A stretch of DNA of 64,000 bases, taken from contig VTPC01090677.1 of assembly GCA_011009095.1 (NCBI GenBank), forward strand, positions 134,941 to 198,940, given 5' to 3'. This stretch comes from Ignelater luminosus (lineage: Eukaryota; Arthropoda; Insecta; Coleoptera; Elateridae). Each line of letters starts with the position of its first letter. The stretch's first letter is position 1. The notes under the pieces were generated by a model. It saw only the letters and a program-made list of their open reading frames with translations, was not told where the DNA came from and made no database searches. Made by a program: the position numbers and the translations under genes. Positions 48,706 through 60,859 of the stretch are shown here, piece by piece.

Positions 48706-50330
48706 CCGTCCTTTTTATTTGTTTATTCGTTTATTGGTTTTGACTTGAGATGTCTTCTTTTCTCTGGGCCTAATTAGAAAAAAAAAAATAAAACATAGAA
48801 CAATGGCTCCTAGAGAAGACTCTTATATCATTCTTGAAACCATACTGTTAGATATTTTCAGGTTGTGACTTAAGTGATCTCCATTTAACTACTAGAAAAC
48901 TCAACTCTTGTTTGCTGAAATAAGGATACTATTCTGTCTCTTGGCTTTGAAAAAGCTGTAATCTTTTTTGCTTGTTTTTGGTTTGAAGTATCAGTTCAGT
49001 ACTTTTGTTCTTCCTCCCATTGTTGAAGAAAAGCCATCAGGCGACTTTTAGTGGAGACGACCATGTGCTTTTTCTAGATGAATGATCAGTAGTTTAGTTG
49101 TCTTCAATGCCTTCATGGCCTGGTACCCACAGTAATGTCAATCTTATTTGATTCGGTCAAAATTTGAAGAATTTGCAGACCTTTGTAGACTAGCTTTGAC
49201 TCACAGATAAATAAACTTTAAAGCTTGCTTGGCTATCTGAAGATATGTATATATCTGCAGTGTTCAGTGGTAAATGCTCTAGCTAAAAAAATTGTAGCAG
49301 AACTTCCATTAGCTATGGATATCTAGCGCCTAAACCCACAGATAGTTACATCAAATCCTTCTTGTGTTTTGAATCCGTACCAAATGACAGTTCCTTTTAG
49401 GATTTTTAAATGACCAGTTAGATTTTCTGGTTTAAAGACTTACTTAATTTCAGTTTGAAAGCACCGAATGCTGCTCCTCCTTACTTGGAGATGCAGGAGG
49501 AACATATTGGGTAGTGTTTTCTAGTTGAGGCAAGCAATTCTCTTTATCTCAGTAGCAAAGCTTCTGCTTGCTGTTCCTCTACTTTTGGCTATCACACTAA
49601 CGAAACATACTTAGGTAACCATTGATCTGACTATTGCTCTCAGAGGGTCATGCTACGTTTCAGCTTTTTCCTTAATTTTTCTAAAGTTGGGTGTTCCAGT
49701 TGAGCTTCTGATTCGGTGTAAATTGCACACCACTTAAAAGAGAGCATTCAATGCTAGTTTCCTTTTATTACTAAATGAAACAACAAAGTTTTTATTTGGA
49801 CTGACACCAAGATCCTTCATATAGTGATAGTGCACTAAGTTATATCAAATTTAGAACTTTCTGCATAAGGACATAGATGGTTTGGTCATACTTGTTTACA
49901 ATGATCGCCAATTGTAAGTCGTCAATGTAGGCTTTGCCTTTCGCCTTCCAACCCTTTATTGAGTAGCTGTATTAGATCATCTATACCTAAAAACTATAAT
50001 AAGGACGATAGTACTCTTCCTAAAGAGCGGTTATACTTAATTAGTTTTTCCTTCTGATCCATCTCGTTATGGAAGATTAATACCCTTATTCTCTGCCACT
50101 AAATTTTAGATTTATTCATATAAGATGTTGTCAAATCTCCCTCTATGTCAATAAATCCGAACAACTATTTCTAAATGCATCACAATCTTTTCCATCTTGC
50201 TTAAAAAGTTGTGGAAGTTTGTTTACGCGAATCTGCCAGTTTGATCAGCAAATTGCCTGCTACAGTAAGTAATTGGTCTGCAAGAGTTTTACTTTGAATA
50301 TTCAGATTATTTATTTTCTGCTTTATATTT
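48706..50330 (-). mobile_element. Decayed R1/LOA-type LINE (reverse transcriptase and RNase H)
   Basis: Read on the minus strand, motifs follow in the right order. FIDIEG at about 50145-50165 is the 'DIEGAF' block. GRVLSSLL with IDDLIQLLNK at about 49965-50030 is the PQGGVLSPLLW block. AYIDDLQLAI at about 49910-49940 is the catalytic YADD block, with I for A. NKRKLALNAL follows at about 49750. An RNase H domain follows with YISSDSQAS (about 49220-49260) and LLWVPGHEGIE (about 49105-49140), the latter being a hallmark of LINE RNase H. Past it, at 48708-48740, an AATAAAC-like repeated tail fits a LINE 3' end. Stops and frame changes are frequent. The RNase H and the DIEGAF wording point to the R1/LOA/I group. 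Confidence 0.75.
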
Positions 50331-50391
50331 AGAAGAAAAACATCAAGCTGACGATGACGTCATGATACAACTAGGCTCTAAACTTTGCCTC

Positions 50392-50745
50392 TTACCAGCC
50401 TTGCGTGTAAATACAAACTAAATTCGACAATAATATTTTCATTCCTTTTTGGTAGGAAGGCAGGAGAAATATCGTCTCCAACAGTAGATTTAAAAGGTTT
50501 ACGGGTGTCGATGATTCTTTTAGTCTTCTAATGGAAATTCTATCAGAGAGACTTTTCTTTATTGTATTTTGTTGGATCCATCTTGCAGGCGTCGCAGAAC
50601 CAATTCTCACCTCTTCTTTTGGTGTTTGTGCTTGCGCCACAGTTAATTCCAAGTTATTTATTATTTGTTTTTGCCTTGTTGATAAGTCGCTAAACTTCTT
50701 CAAGAGGCGGATTGTCTTCATCTTCAGGAAAGTAGACCGAGGCAA
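50392..50745 (-). CDS. Unrecognised 117-codon frame upstream of the LINE
   Basis: An uninterrupted minus-strand frame rich in Lys, Arg, Leu and Gln, with a likely coiled or helical stretch (LSTRQKQIINNLELTVAQAQ). It lies directly upstream of the LINE relic on the same strand, so it could be a leftover of that element's first ORF. It could also belong to whatever is bounded by the long inverted repeat. No zinc knuckle or other ORF1 motif is visible. A frame on + (50531-50887) overlaps it and is likely a shadow. Confidence 0.3.
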   Translation of the reverse strand: MPRSTFLKMKTIRLLKKFSDLSTRQKQIINNLELTVAQAQTPKEEVRIGSATPARWIQQNTIKKSLSDRISIRRLKESSTPVNLLNLLLETIFLLPSYQKGMKILLSNLVCIYTQGW

Positions 50746-50997
50746 TAATTATTACCCCTTGTTTGCTCTTGGATGTCCATACCTTTACTACTACTGTAAC
50801 TACGCCTCTTTTAATGATAATAATGGTAATAATAATTTCTTGCCTAACAGATGCACAAATTCATTTATAGGACCAGACAAAAACTGATGGTATAAGCAAC
50901 AAAAGCATTAGATACAATTCATTATAACGCAAATAACAATATAAAATAGCACTAAATATGTATAGAGGCAATTGAACTGTGAGGAAGTAAAAAGTAA

Positions 50998-51114
50998 AAA
51001 AACAAATTTTCGTTATAACTCTATTTGATATGCTCTAGCTTATTACACATTTTAATTTTCATTATTTTATTTTTTCTGGACATTTATGTTTGTTCTTTTA
51101 CCATGCATAGATAG
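50998..51114 (-). repeat. Long inverted repeat, right arm
   Basis: Reverse complement of 47555-47672 at about 98% identity. The outer edge (ends GCATAGATAG) abuts a Jockey/CR1-type LINE relic that begins within a few bases. No direct target-site duplication links the outer flanks of the two arms. Confidence 0.9.
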
Positions 51115-51116
51115 GA

Positions 51117-51900
51117 GACCTGAGTATCTCTGAGAATCTATCTTGTTGTTAATTAAGTATGCCGAAAATTCAGAGCTGCATTTTTCTCTTCTTTTTGAAG
51201 CGACTCAAAGTTGCGTCTATCTAATCTAAAAAGACCGGTCTTCTCAAACGACAGGTATTTTAAGAACCTTTTTGTATGCGTTCGACAGATGATTGTTCTG
51301 ATATAAGAAAAGGATACCAGATGAAGCACGAATATTCCAAGCGACTTCTCATAAAGGTATAATATAAGGTAGATAGTAGAATCTCAAAAAAGCTTTGCCA
51401 TTCTGATAATAAAGCCGAGAATTCAGGTTGCAGAGGTACATACTTCTTCGATGTGTTTCTAAAAAGAGTTTTAATTCAAACCAAACTCTAAAATCTTCTG
51501 TTTGTGAAATAGGCTGAAGCCTCGTTCGCTTTATCTAATACTCGAAGATAGTAGCATGTACTTTACGTGTAAATGATGCAAGAGTATCAAGATCCTTCTA
51601 AATCTTTACAGAGTCTTCAGGGGACTATATGCAGTTTAAGATTTTAACATTATCAGTATGAGAATGTATGTGACATTTGAGACTTGGTAAAAGGTCGTCT
51701 AAAAAAAAGAAAAAACAGGAGAGGACCATGGTTCGAGCCTTGCGGACACTAGATGCGGTAACGAGTTCAGTGAAGTAAATTTTAAAATAAATTTAGAGTT
51801 TACAGCTTTATGCAACAACAATACCGCTTTAGGGCTAGCGTGACCATTGTAATAGTTAGATTAACTTACATGTCCTGATAGATAAGTCTTAACTCGCCCT
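51117..51900 (-). mobile_element. Decayed Jockey/CR1-type LINE (reverse transcriptase C-terminal part)
   Basis: On the minus strand from high to low coordinates: a trace of the GVPQGSNLGPLLF block near 51700-51760 (VRKARTMVLSCFFFF in a shifted frame), DNVKILN with SPEDSVKI at about 51610-51660 (the ADDxKI block), KDLDTLASF, then HIEEVCTSATRILGFIIRMA at about 51390-51460, a very typical sequence of Jockey/CR1-type polymerases. LKYL-like and SLQKRRE-like pieces follow, then LINNKIDS at about 51140-51165, near the family's usual C-terminal end. Frame breaks are frequent. It has no RNase H, unlike the neighbour at 48706. Confidence 0.75.
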
Positions 51901-54900
51901 CTTCAAGATTAAGGTTTGTGAATAAATTCTACGTGTAGATTTTTATGTAGAAAACTCTTGTTAAGCACATCCGAAGCAGCATCTCCTCTGACAATTTTCT
52001 TGTTTCTCGTCTTAGATGTTTCACATTTTACAACGAAAAGTTTTTTATGCTTTTTGTTCCTTGAGTCTTATTCTTGAATCAGTCATTTTTGTAGTTTGTG
52101 GGGCTTTGTTCTTTATCAGTGGCGTCTTTGCTACGGAAGTATGAAGGATTTTCTCTTTAGTTTTGGATTCTTCCCTTTCAGATTTAATTTTTTGGGTTCG
52201 CTACTTTTTGGTCCTAGTTATACTTGACCAGACTTGTAGGCTTAGCTTAAATCTTTGTACATTTAAGTGATTATGTGCTATCGTTTTTCGGAGATTCTTC
52301 TACAAATTATTTACTCTTTTACATTCAAGATTTCATTTTGACTCTAAATGAGACCAAGGATCTTCTCTTTTGGGTCATTAACTTAGCGTTTTCAAAGATT
52401 CTTTAAGAACTTTTTGCTGCTTTACATCTAGGTCTTCATTCTAACTCTGAATGAGATTAAGGTTCTTTTCTTTCCAATCACTACTACTGTTTGAAAAATA
52501 AGTTAAAAGAATTTATGTTCGAAACAATTTAGACTGCTCTATTATTCTCAATGCAGTCTTTTTTTTAAGGTTTGAAGGTAGAGTCAAGAAATTTTGGCTT
52601 TATATTTCTACTATGTATTCTTATGCTCAATAACTTTGTTAAAGATTTCCTCTTCTATGACGTTCAGTTTTTCTACTGTTAGGAAGGTATTCTAAAATTG
52701 GATAGATGAGATGTACATCTTAATGCTTTCAACGATTTTCTGATAAGTTTCCTGGTTGTTTCGAGATTTAAAAAACCGATAGTAGCCAAAAAGCCAATTA
52801 TTACCTTTTGAAGCGTTCATTCTCCAATCCTATTTGCGGAAAATACCAGTCGTACACAGAGTTAAATGAGCACATGACTATGATTTCCATTCGAAGATTT
52901 TCGGGTGTGTTCTACCATATTATATTTATTATGTCCTCTTTGGTACTAAAGTTGTCGTGTTTCAATGTTTGCTTCAATACTGACCAAGAGCTAAATAATA
53001 TAAGGTACTAGATAATTTTCATTGAAACGCAGTTTTTCCCAAGTTGTAATGAACAGAGTTTTCGTTAGCTTTCCCGTCATAAAAGTTACCGTGGTGTGTT
53101 GTTTAAGAAACCTAATTGCTATCATATCAGTCTCAAAAACTTGAATGTGGAATCAGATCTACGGAACACAATTCATTCATATTGAATTTCAAGGTATTTA
53201 TTTCTTTGTTTTTTGTTTCGTTGTTATTTTTTATATCTTGATATAATACTTACATAAATTAATGCAGATTTGATGGAAAGTGCTTGCTCCTAGATAATGT
53301 TTTGATTTGATTCATTGTTTTTCTCGTGTGTTCTTTTCTAAAACAAGAGTGGGCGCAAACTTTACAGGTCTGTAAATTGCCTATGGCTTTCTAGAATGCT
53401 GTGGAGTTTTTGTTATTGTTTGTTATACTTGTTGTGCATTTAAGTATGGTGTTTTTTTGTTTTAAAACTGTTACAATCAGTGCAGTAGAAAAAAGTAACA
53501 TGACGTTTGGAACTATACAGGAAGAAATGTGAAGATAAACAGAAACAAAAAAAACGTGACGCTTGATAACGAATATTCAAAGGCAAAACAGTATAAAGAA
53601 AATAAAGTGACCTTAATCTTAATCTATTGAGCACTTCTGAAGACATCTTAAAGAAAATAATTTATCTACCATGACGGATGGAAGCGTCAGCTATGTAGAA
53701 GGCAAGAAGTGATCGAAAATTCCGGCAAGCCCTAAAACCGTCTTTTGTCAAACTGGTGCACGTTACAAAGAGAAAAGTTTATTCAGCCAATTGTAAAAGT
53801 GGTAATTCTGTAACATAGAAATCATTAACTTGAATTAAAACAAATGAATTGCAGTTCATCTTAGCTAAAAATAACAATGCTGTTTACTTTGTCTTCGCAA
53901 CCTTATAATCTGTCTAGCTGCACTTCTGGAATTATTCTAAGTAAGTTTTAATCTTATAAGTTTCCCATTACATCTTAGTTTTTGCAAGAAGCTAATAGAT
54001 ATGGAAAATATTCGATCTCGAACAGAATTTGAACCTATAACCGTCGGTTTCCCGTGCTGTGCTTTACCTTCTGTTTTGCTTATTTCAGTCTCCAAAGATT
54101 ATTTTCAGTTGTTTTTTCCTCTTGTTGTTCTTGTTACTATGACTCAGTCTTTATCTATTTATACTTTTCCGTTAAGATTCTTCTTGATTGATTTTTTTTC
54201 TTTTTTTCCTTTTCTTTATGTTGGGTGCTGTTATTCTTTGTTTTTTCTCTTGTGCGATCATTCATTTGATTTTGATTATTTCTTATACTTACCTTAGATT
54301 TTTGTAGGGTTTTTAAAGATTTTAGAGAGTTGTTGAACTTTTCGCTGGAATCATGTTTTGAAATTACGTATATTTTACTGAAAAAGTAATCCTTTTCAGT
54401 TTTCTTACCTCCGGTTCTTTTTGTTTTAATTAAACAATTAGTATTACTTGAGCTTATGTGCTATTTATATATATATATAATAGTTTAGTTTTTGTTGATT
54501 ATAAAATGTTTATTTTGTTCCCTAATCAGATTTTTATTATTATTAAATTATTGAATCATTTTTATTCTTGCTAGATGTGTTGCATAACTAAATAAATTCT
54601 TGAATTGACGTTAATTATTTTGGTAATTTTTTGTAATAAAAACTGAACCAAAAGAAAAAATGTTACCTATCAGGTGTATTTAAAAATATAAAAAGTACCT
54701 AAAGAGTCTCACAAGAAGTACACTTGACAGATATTTATTGTTACAGTTTACCTATCCATTTTTCTTTATCAAATAAATGAGTCAAATTCAATAAAGTTTC
54801 TTTTCTGCACATTGTGGTCCCCTAAAAGCTAAATAAATATTTACAAAGCTCAAAGAAGGCTATTATAATAGTAAACTAAAGTAGATGCTACATCATTACC

Positions 54901-55330
54901 ATTATTAAACATATTTACACAAATAGACAACTGAAATACATGCTACCGTTTTGTTAACACGAATGGAATTCCCAAAACTTTATATTATGAATGAGAATCC
55001 TCACACTCTTCAGAAGAATAGAAGCGAGCTAGTTTGGGTTAGAATTCTTGAAGTTATTCGATTTTGCACAGAACTTGTGCAGTAAATCACTCTATAACAT
55101 GTTCTGTGAATGAAAACCGTGGACACAATACGATGTTCTCAAATAATACCAGAAAACTAGGGCCGTTTATCTTTTATATCCGATATTATAAAGCCCCTTT
55201 TCATTGTATTATGATGACAAATATTGAGTCTAGAATTTATTGCCGGAATTTTTTTCGGGAATTTTTAAACCTTAATCGTAACAGTACTACAAAACAATGA
55301 AAGTATTATTTAACGTATCTGTACTTGAAA
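51901..55330. other. Anonymous T-rich DNA
   Basis: Could include the 5' part of the minus-strand LINE at 51117, but no motif was recognised. Short frames at 52808, 53440 and 54001 carry no known signature. A (TA)n run lies near 54465. Confidence 0.4.
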
Positions 55331-55333
55331 AAA

Positions 55334-55537
55334 CTAAACGCCCGTTGACTCCTGTAGGAGTTTCCGCCACGCCAGGGCACACTTCCTGGCGTGTCCTATA
55401 GTTTTTGCAGCTTTCCGACGCCTTTTTCCGCCTTTCGACGCCTTTATCCTCCTGCGGGCGTTTTTGAACCTCCTAGTAGCCTTGACTGAAAGATAGCATT
55501 TTGTAACAAAATTAAATATTTTCGTGTACGAAAGCAT
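55334..55537 (-). other. GC-richer island with basic open frame and hairpin
   Basis: A minus-strand frame of 67 codons holds RRFKNARRRIKASKGGKRRR, driven by repeated GACGCCTTT-like words (55415-55445). At 55368-55393 a perfect 9-base stem (CACGCCAGG and CCTGGCGTG) encloses an 8-base loop. The frame may only reflect the repeat. No splice sites or known family support it as a gene. Confidence 0.3.
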
Positions 55538-55644
55538 CTTTCGTGATCGGCGGGATTTTTCTCCCTTTTCTTACTAAAAAGTAATAACTTGTCAAAACCA
55601 CGAGCGTGTAAGTAAAACCACAACCCCTTCAGGCCACATGACAT

Positions 55645-58600
55645 GTAGCGGTAAAATTTTAGAACGCATTTGAAGTACAGCTGTGCGTATATTATAAGAA
55701 GTATAAGAAATAGCGATTGATTATTGTAATTAAGCTCCTGTTGTAAAATAATAATACGTCGCTCGTATTTATTTTATGAAGCAGATGATGCTCGTATGTT
55801 TTATCGACTAATTTCAAAATCTGTTTAGGCATATTCAGTTAATACAACCGGTACGTCACGGTCGTAGCTAGGATAATTTAATTCTTTATAAATTTATTAT
55901 CGTAATCTGTAATAACTAGTTGCATTATTTTTTTCAATGATATTTGTTGTTTTTGTAACCATTGTTTATGTAGAAATAATAGTGTTTTATTGAAGCTATT
56001 TATGAGGCAGGTATATTATTTTATCTTCGTGAATCAACATAACATTATAGTATTAACCTCTGGATATAAACAGCTTTATTCCATTAAACATTATATAAAT
56101 TACGCTGGAAAAAATTGAATACAAAATGATTTTTTTAATAATAAAAGAATGTTTTTAATTCCCATCATTAATCTTTTATATGTGGAAGCCATTGAAAATG
56201 TGAAAACGTTACAAGGGATGTGGTCACACATATGGCTAATGTAAAACCACTTTCTCGCTCAATTTTGTTATTAAAGGTTCAAATTGAGAAATTTGCCACA
56301 TTTAGACTAATTACTTAACTTTTGGTAAAATAAATGAGGTAATATTCTAAATAATAGAGTCATATAACATATGTTTTATAAAATTCGCTAAAAATTACAT
56401 ACTGTTTGCTTACTACATATGTGAGATTATATCATTAAATAGAGATTAAGCTTGAGAAAGGAATTTTTCCAGTAGAGATTTGATGACAGATAATAAAAAG
56501 GAATCTATGTAAATAATAACATTAATTTTATCCCATCTATCTCATATAAATTGCTATACTAAACCACATCTTCCTTCTTTCTCCAATTCATCTAGTTAAG
56601 TGAAAATTAATTTACGTAGAATGTAGAAAATAAACTATGTGCATTTCATTTGTTTGGTTTTTCAAATTTTGGCCATTTTCATCCCAGTCCAAGTTAAAAA
56701 CCAGTTGACTACGCCTCTGAAAATTCAGAATATTTAAGATATTAGTCACTAAACTCTGCAATTTTGTTTAAGGCTTCATAGTTGTTCCCATAAGAAACAG
56801 TCTTCAAAGTTTCAAAGTTTAATTTGGTTCACGAACTGCGACTTGGTAATTTTGACGAAACTTACTTTCTTTCTTTATCCTACGCATTACAGTGGGAGGA
56901 AGAGGAAAGGCTTGTTAGTGTTGATGCAGGTGGTGAAAAGGCTCTGACTGACGAAAAGTATCATAAGGTGATAGCTATAATGTTACACTTCCAAGTAGCT
57001 TAGAATCCTTCTACTTCTTTCTATCATCTTACAAGTTCATAGCTTGATGCATACATTTGTCTTGCTTGCTTGCTTTTTCTTATTTCCCGATTTTCTTGTT
57101 AACCGGATCCCAGACAGGCAAACTATTCTATTTACGTCTTTTAATTGTAATGTTCTTTGTTCTTTGATCTCAACACAGACATCCTTTCTTTCTACTTTCT
57201 TGTCGTTGGCTTTTTCCCGGTCTATTTCTAGTCTCTTACTGTATCTGTAGACTTCTGCACTGTCATTTCAACTAATTTAAAAGGTTTTCTTTGAATTCCT
57301 AGTTCTTTGACATAGTCCTAATATGGTTATGTTCAAATTTAAAAAAAATGCCCAAAGCAGGCTGTCGGAAATAACTCGGTATAAAAACGGATTGCAGAGT
57401 CCACATTATGCCCCAATAGGTTCAAGCAACGATTGATCCAAATTTGGAAAAATGAAGTTGAACTGATTTCAACAATTCTACACAAATATGTGCTGGCCAA
57501 AAAAGCACGTCCAGTTTTTCTCTTTTTCCTAGTCTCACCAGTCACACCTAAAGACAAAAAAGACGAAATAGATAATAATTGAGACCTCATCAGCAATATA
57601 TCCTTCATTACCCAAAGATATCTTGATTTGAAAAAATTTATTTCAAACTCATAGAGGTATATGTTGGTTTCAGTATCAAATAGTGAGCAACATCAAAGGC
57701 CTGTAGCACTAAACCTAATTAAGAAATCGGGATTTCTACTGTTTTGAAGTATAGGAGAGAAAGTATCCAGCAAAGTCTAAATTGTATCGTTGGCAAAGAA
57801 TCTCTAGAATACAATTTCGTTCATGGTTTTCCAGGTTTGGACCAAGCTGAATTCCATATCTCAATATCCCTAACATCAAAAACGTTCTTTAAATTTAGAT
57901 TTAAATTTGGATTTGTATTGTATTGATAGAAGATTTTTCCTTCAAGTATCGAGTTCTACCTTTTGTTTCATAGAGTTACCAGGCAGTAATTCCAGTCACA
58001 CCTTTATCGAGGAGGACGGAAAGTTAATTAGCTTCATTTTCCATTTTTTGGAACAACCTGCTCTATGGGTCCAAAGGCTTCTTTTTACACAAGAATGGAA
58101 AACCTAGGAAAGATAAGAGATAATCAAATTTATAAGCATTAATAGTAGGAGGCAGTATTTGCCTCCATCACTAAGGGGACCATAGAAAACCTTACCGAAG
58201 ACAGTTAGTCCGAGATTTGACCCAAGTCGCTCTCTCTCTTCTAGGCTTCTCTTCTATCTACGACCGCGGTGCGGAGAACTCAAAGTAGAATAAGTAATGG
58301 TGTATGAGGGGCGAATAAAATTATTCAAAAGCGCACCATGGAGCTAGGTTACCAAATGATGTCACAACAACATTTTATGTTTAGTGGCCACCAGCATTTT
58401 GTGATTGTGATAGTTGGTGTGCCCGACAACGCAAAGAAGGTTCGACTCTCTGCTTGTCGTTTGCTTGGTAAAGTAGAAACAAATCAGATAAGGTAGAAGC
58501 AAGTTATTGTCTGCTCATTCGATTATCTACGAAAACGTTTATATACCAGTCCTGGAAATCTGATTTCACAATTAGACAGATGTTTAGATTTTTATAATTT

Positions 58601-58695
58601 TTACCTGTCATAGGTTTTAGAATATACAAAATGAAGAAACATTTGTAACTCTGCCCTCTTTTCCTCTAAAAATATGTATAACATATTGAGCTTAG
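55645..58695. other. Anonymous AT-rich DNA
   Basis: No supported gene or element. A GC-richer piece at 58140-58460 contains no recognised motif. Confidence 0.45.
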
Positions 58696-58835
58696 GTGGA
58701 CACCTTAAAAAGAATTAACATCTTCAGCATCTCTCCGCTCCAGAGTTCTCCAGAAATTAATTTTTTGGTATCTGGCTGGATTGAAACAAATTTGATAAAG
58801 TCCGATACTACCCTATTGAATTTTTGTTGCCCAAA

Positions 58836-58892
58836 AGGTTTAATCGGTCAGAAAAGCTTAACCGACCAGAATGACTTAATGAGCCAACCGGT
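58836..58892. repeat. Three-unit 18-bp tandem repeat (family B)
   Basis: Units read AAAGGTTTAATCGGTCAG, AAAAGCTTAACCGACCAG and a third ending GACTTAATGAGCC. The core is shared with 5018-5066. Confidence 0.35.
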
Positions 58893-58899
58893 CCAATAA

Positions 58900-60220
58900 T
58901 TGGACTTATCCAAATTTTCTGAAAATTGAGCTCGTCTGAAGCATCAATCTGGGAAAAACCTGACAGATCTGATTTAAAAAATTTTATATTGATTCGAGAG
59001 ACCTAAGACAAGAGGGCGATGTGTAATTCCAATGATACACTTACAAATTTGAATCAAAACAATTTTAGCCAACTTTTGTTATATGCCTTAAACGCCTGAT
59101 CAACTGAAAAGTCCTAATAGTAACTAGTCTGGACTTATTTAAACTTAGGGCAGAAATGTCACCTTTCCACAAGGCAAGTTTGAAAGAGAGACTGTTGCAG
59201 ATAGCAATTTCAACTTAACTTGGCACTGATTTCAAAATATTGCATTAAAAATTATTTTTTAAATTCTCGGTGCATTCTTTGCCATAAACACCAAACAAGC
59301 ACGTTAATTATCATTTATTAATCAAAATCTGGAATAATGTTTTTTGATACTTGGTGCTCCTGGAGTAAATTCTAGATTTATTGTATAAATTAGAAAATTT
59401 TGACAAGACTTCTTTGATTAATATTTGGCCATTATCATCACTAGTAATTTTAAATTTACTTCTTACGAGCAGCGCCGTTCCTAGTGTATGAGTATCCAAG
59501 ACTATATTTGCCAACCCTTTCAATTTTTCAAATATCAGTTGTTAACATCAGTATAAACTTTATTTAACGTACTTATTGAGCACGGAAATATTAATTTAAA
59601 TTAATGCTAACAGTCTATTCTCCTTAATGACACTTAGTTTCTAACGCTTTCCATCATCTGTTAGACTGTGGCTTTTAAAGAATTCTAAGCCTTAATTGCT
59701 TTTTATTTTGAGCTTCTCATTAATTTGTTATCATTAATTTTTCTTAAGCAGAATTGCCCAAAGATCTTTGAAGAACTATTGTTTTTAGACACAAAGGCTA
59801 TGTTGTCCTCCGGCGTATTGGCACTATGACAAGTCTTGAAGACGACATGTGTTAAAGAAATCAACCCATCTAAATATACTTTTACGAGTGTAACTTTCTT
59901 TATTTAACGCTTAATTCCTAACTCTTTCTACATACGGTCGAAAAATCATAGCTTTTGAAATTGGTTAATACTATGTCGAGAAATCTAGCGTTTCTTTTAA
60001 ATCTCACATCATTTTGGTAATCATCAATATTGTCAGAGTAGTAGTAGTAGTACGGAAGTAAGGATCAACATCTTTCTCTGCGAGTTTACTTTCATTGGTA
60101 TAAATCATTAAGTGAATCGTTTAATTTTGCTTCAATATATATTCAAGGCTATAGAGCTCAACTTAAACTTTAGTCTCTCAGAACCCTCACATTCTCCCAG
60201 AAAATAGAAAGACATTTCAA
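58900..60220. other. Anonymous AT-rich DNA
   Basis: Holds an (AGT)n microsatellite near 60040. No gene is supported. Confidence 0.5.
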
Positions 60221-60226
60221 CGCCAT

Positions 60227-60526
60227 TTAGGGTATGTTGGGTCTTCCTCTACACCTATGAGCGACGAGTGCCTTCTTAAGATGCAATGGCTGGATATATG
60301 GTCTTTCGCCTGGCGATAGCCACTGCTTCTTAATCAGTTTACCTTTTGAGTCTCGTAAGCCTATACTTTGAAGACTAACAAGATCTGTGCCTTGATAACT
60401 ATTCCTAGAAAAGGTTCTTGTCCTAAGAAGGTATCCACGGCTTCTCGTTGTCGTGGATCCCGCTGTGTTCAGCAACCTAAACGAGGTTAATTTGTTTTGT
60501 TGTGGTAAGTTCTTCCAAAGCACTCC
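60227..60526 (-). CDS. Possible terminal exon, unrecognised
   Basis: A minus-strand open frame of about 98 codons preceded by a good acceptor, TTCTCTTGTGCAG|G (the AG lies at about 60527-60528). It runs to a stop at about 60227-60229. The peptide is even in composition: LWKNLPQQNKLTSFRLLNTA, GYLLRTRTF, NSYQGTDLVSLQSIGLRDSK, KQWLSPGERPYIQPLHLKKA and RCRGRPNIP. Codon use is much less AT-driven than that of chance frames here. The GRP core with basic neighbours near the end is AT-hook-like. I do not recognise the protein. No AATAAA is evident close behind the stop. It could be a host exon or a piece of an unknown transposon gene. Confidence 0.4.
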   Translation of the reverse strand, partial: GVLWKNLPQQNKLTSFRLLNTAGSTTTRSRGYLLRTRTFSRNSYQGTDLVSLQSIGLRDSKGKLIKKQWLSPGERPYIQPLHLKKALVAHRCRGRPNIP

Positions 60527-60859
60527 TGCACAAGAGAATTGCTTGTTTTGGCTGCGCAGACCGTTTTTAGTACCGCAGATGTATGACAGTTCTTGAGCTA
60601 TAAGCCGACAGATTTGAAAATCATTTGAAAGCCATTAAAATTCAAAAATTAAAAACTTCTTATCTATTTTTTTTTGATAAATCCTAATCATTTTGTCCCC
60701 AGAATCTGTGACTATGCGTTGTAGGTGTTATTATCAAACACTCTGTATACTTTGTACCAGACCAACAATTCTCTACGTTCTACAATAATGTCTATCTTCC
60801 ATTGAAATGTTTACTAAAGTAAACTTTATTCTTTGTTCTTTAAAAAAAAGTTTTATTAT

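Noticed and set aside
47555-51114. Polinton-like element because of the long inverted arms
   Set aside because: Far too short, and no polymerase, integrase or capsid-type trace was seen inside; only a LINE relic is recognisable.
54001-54297. 98-codon frame very rich in Phe and Leu
   Set aside because: Produced by a T-rich strand; reads as chance rather than a membrane protein.
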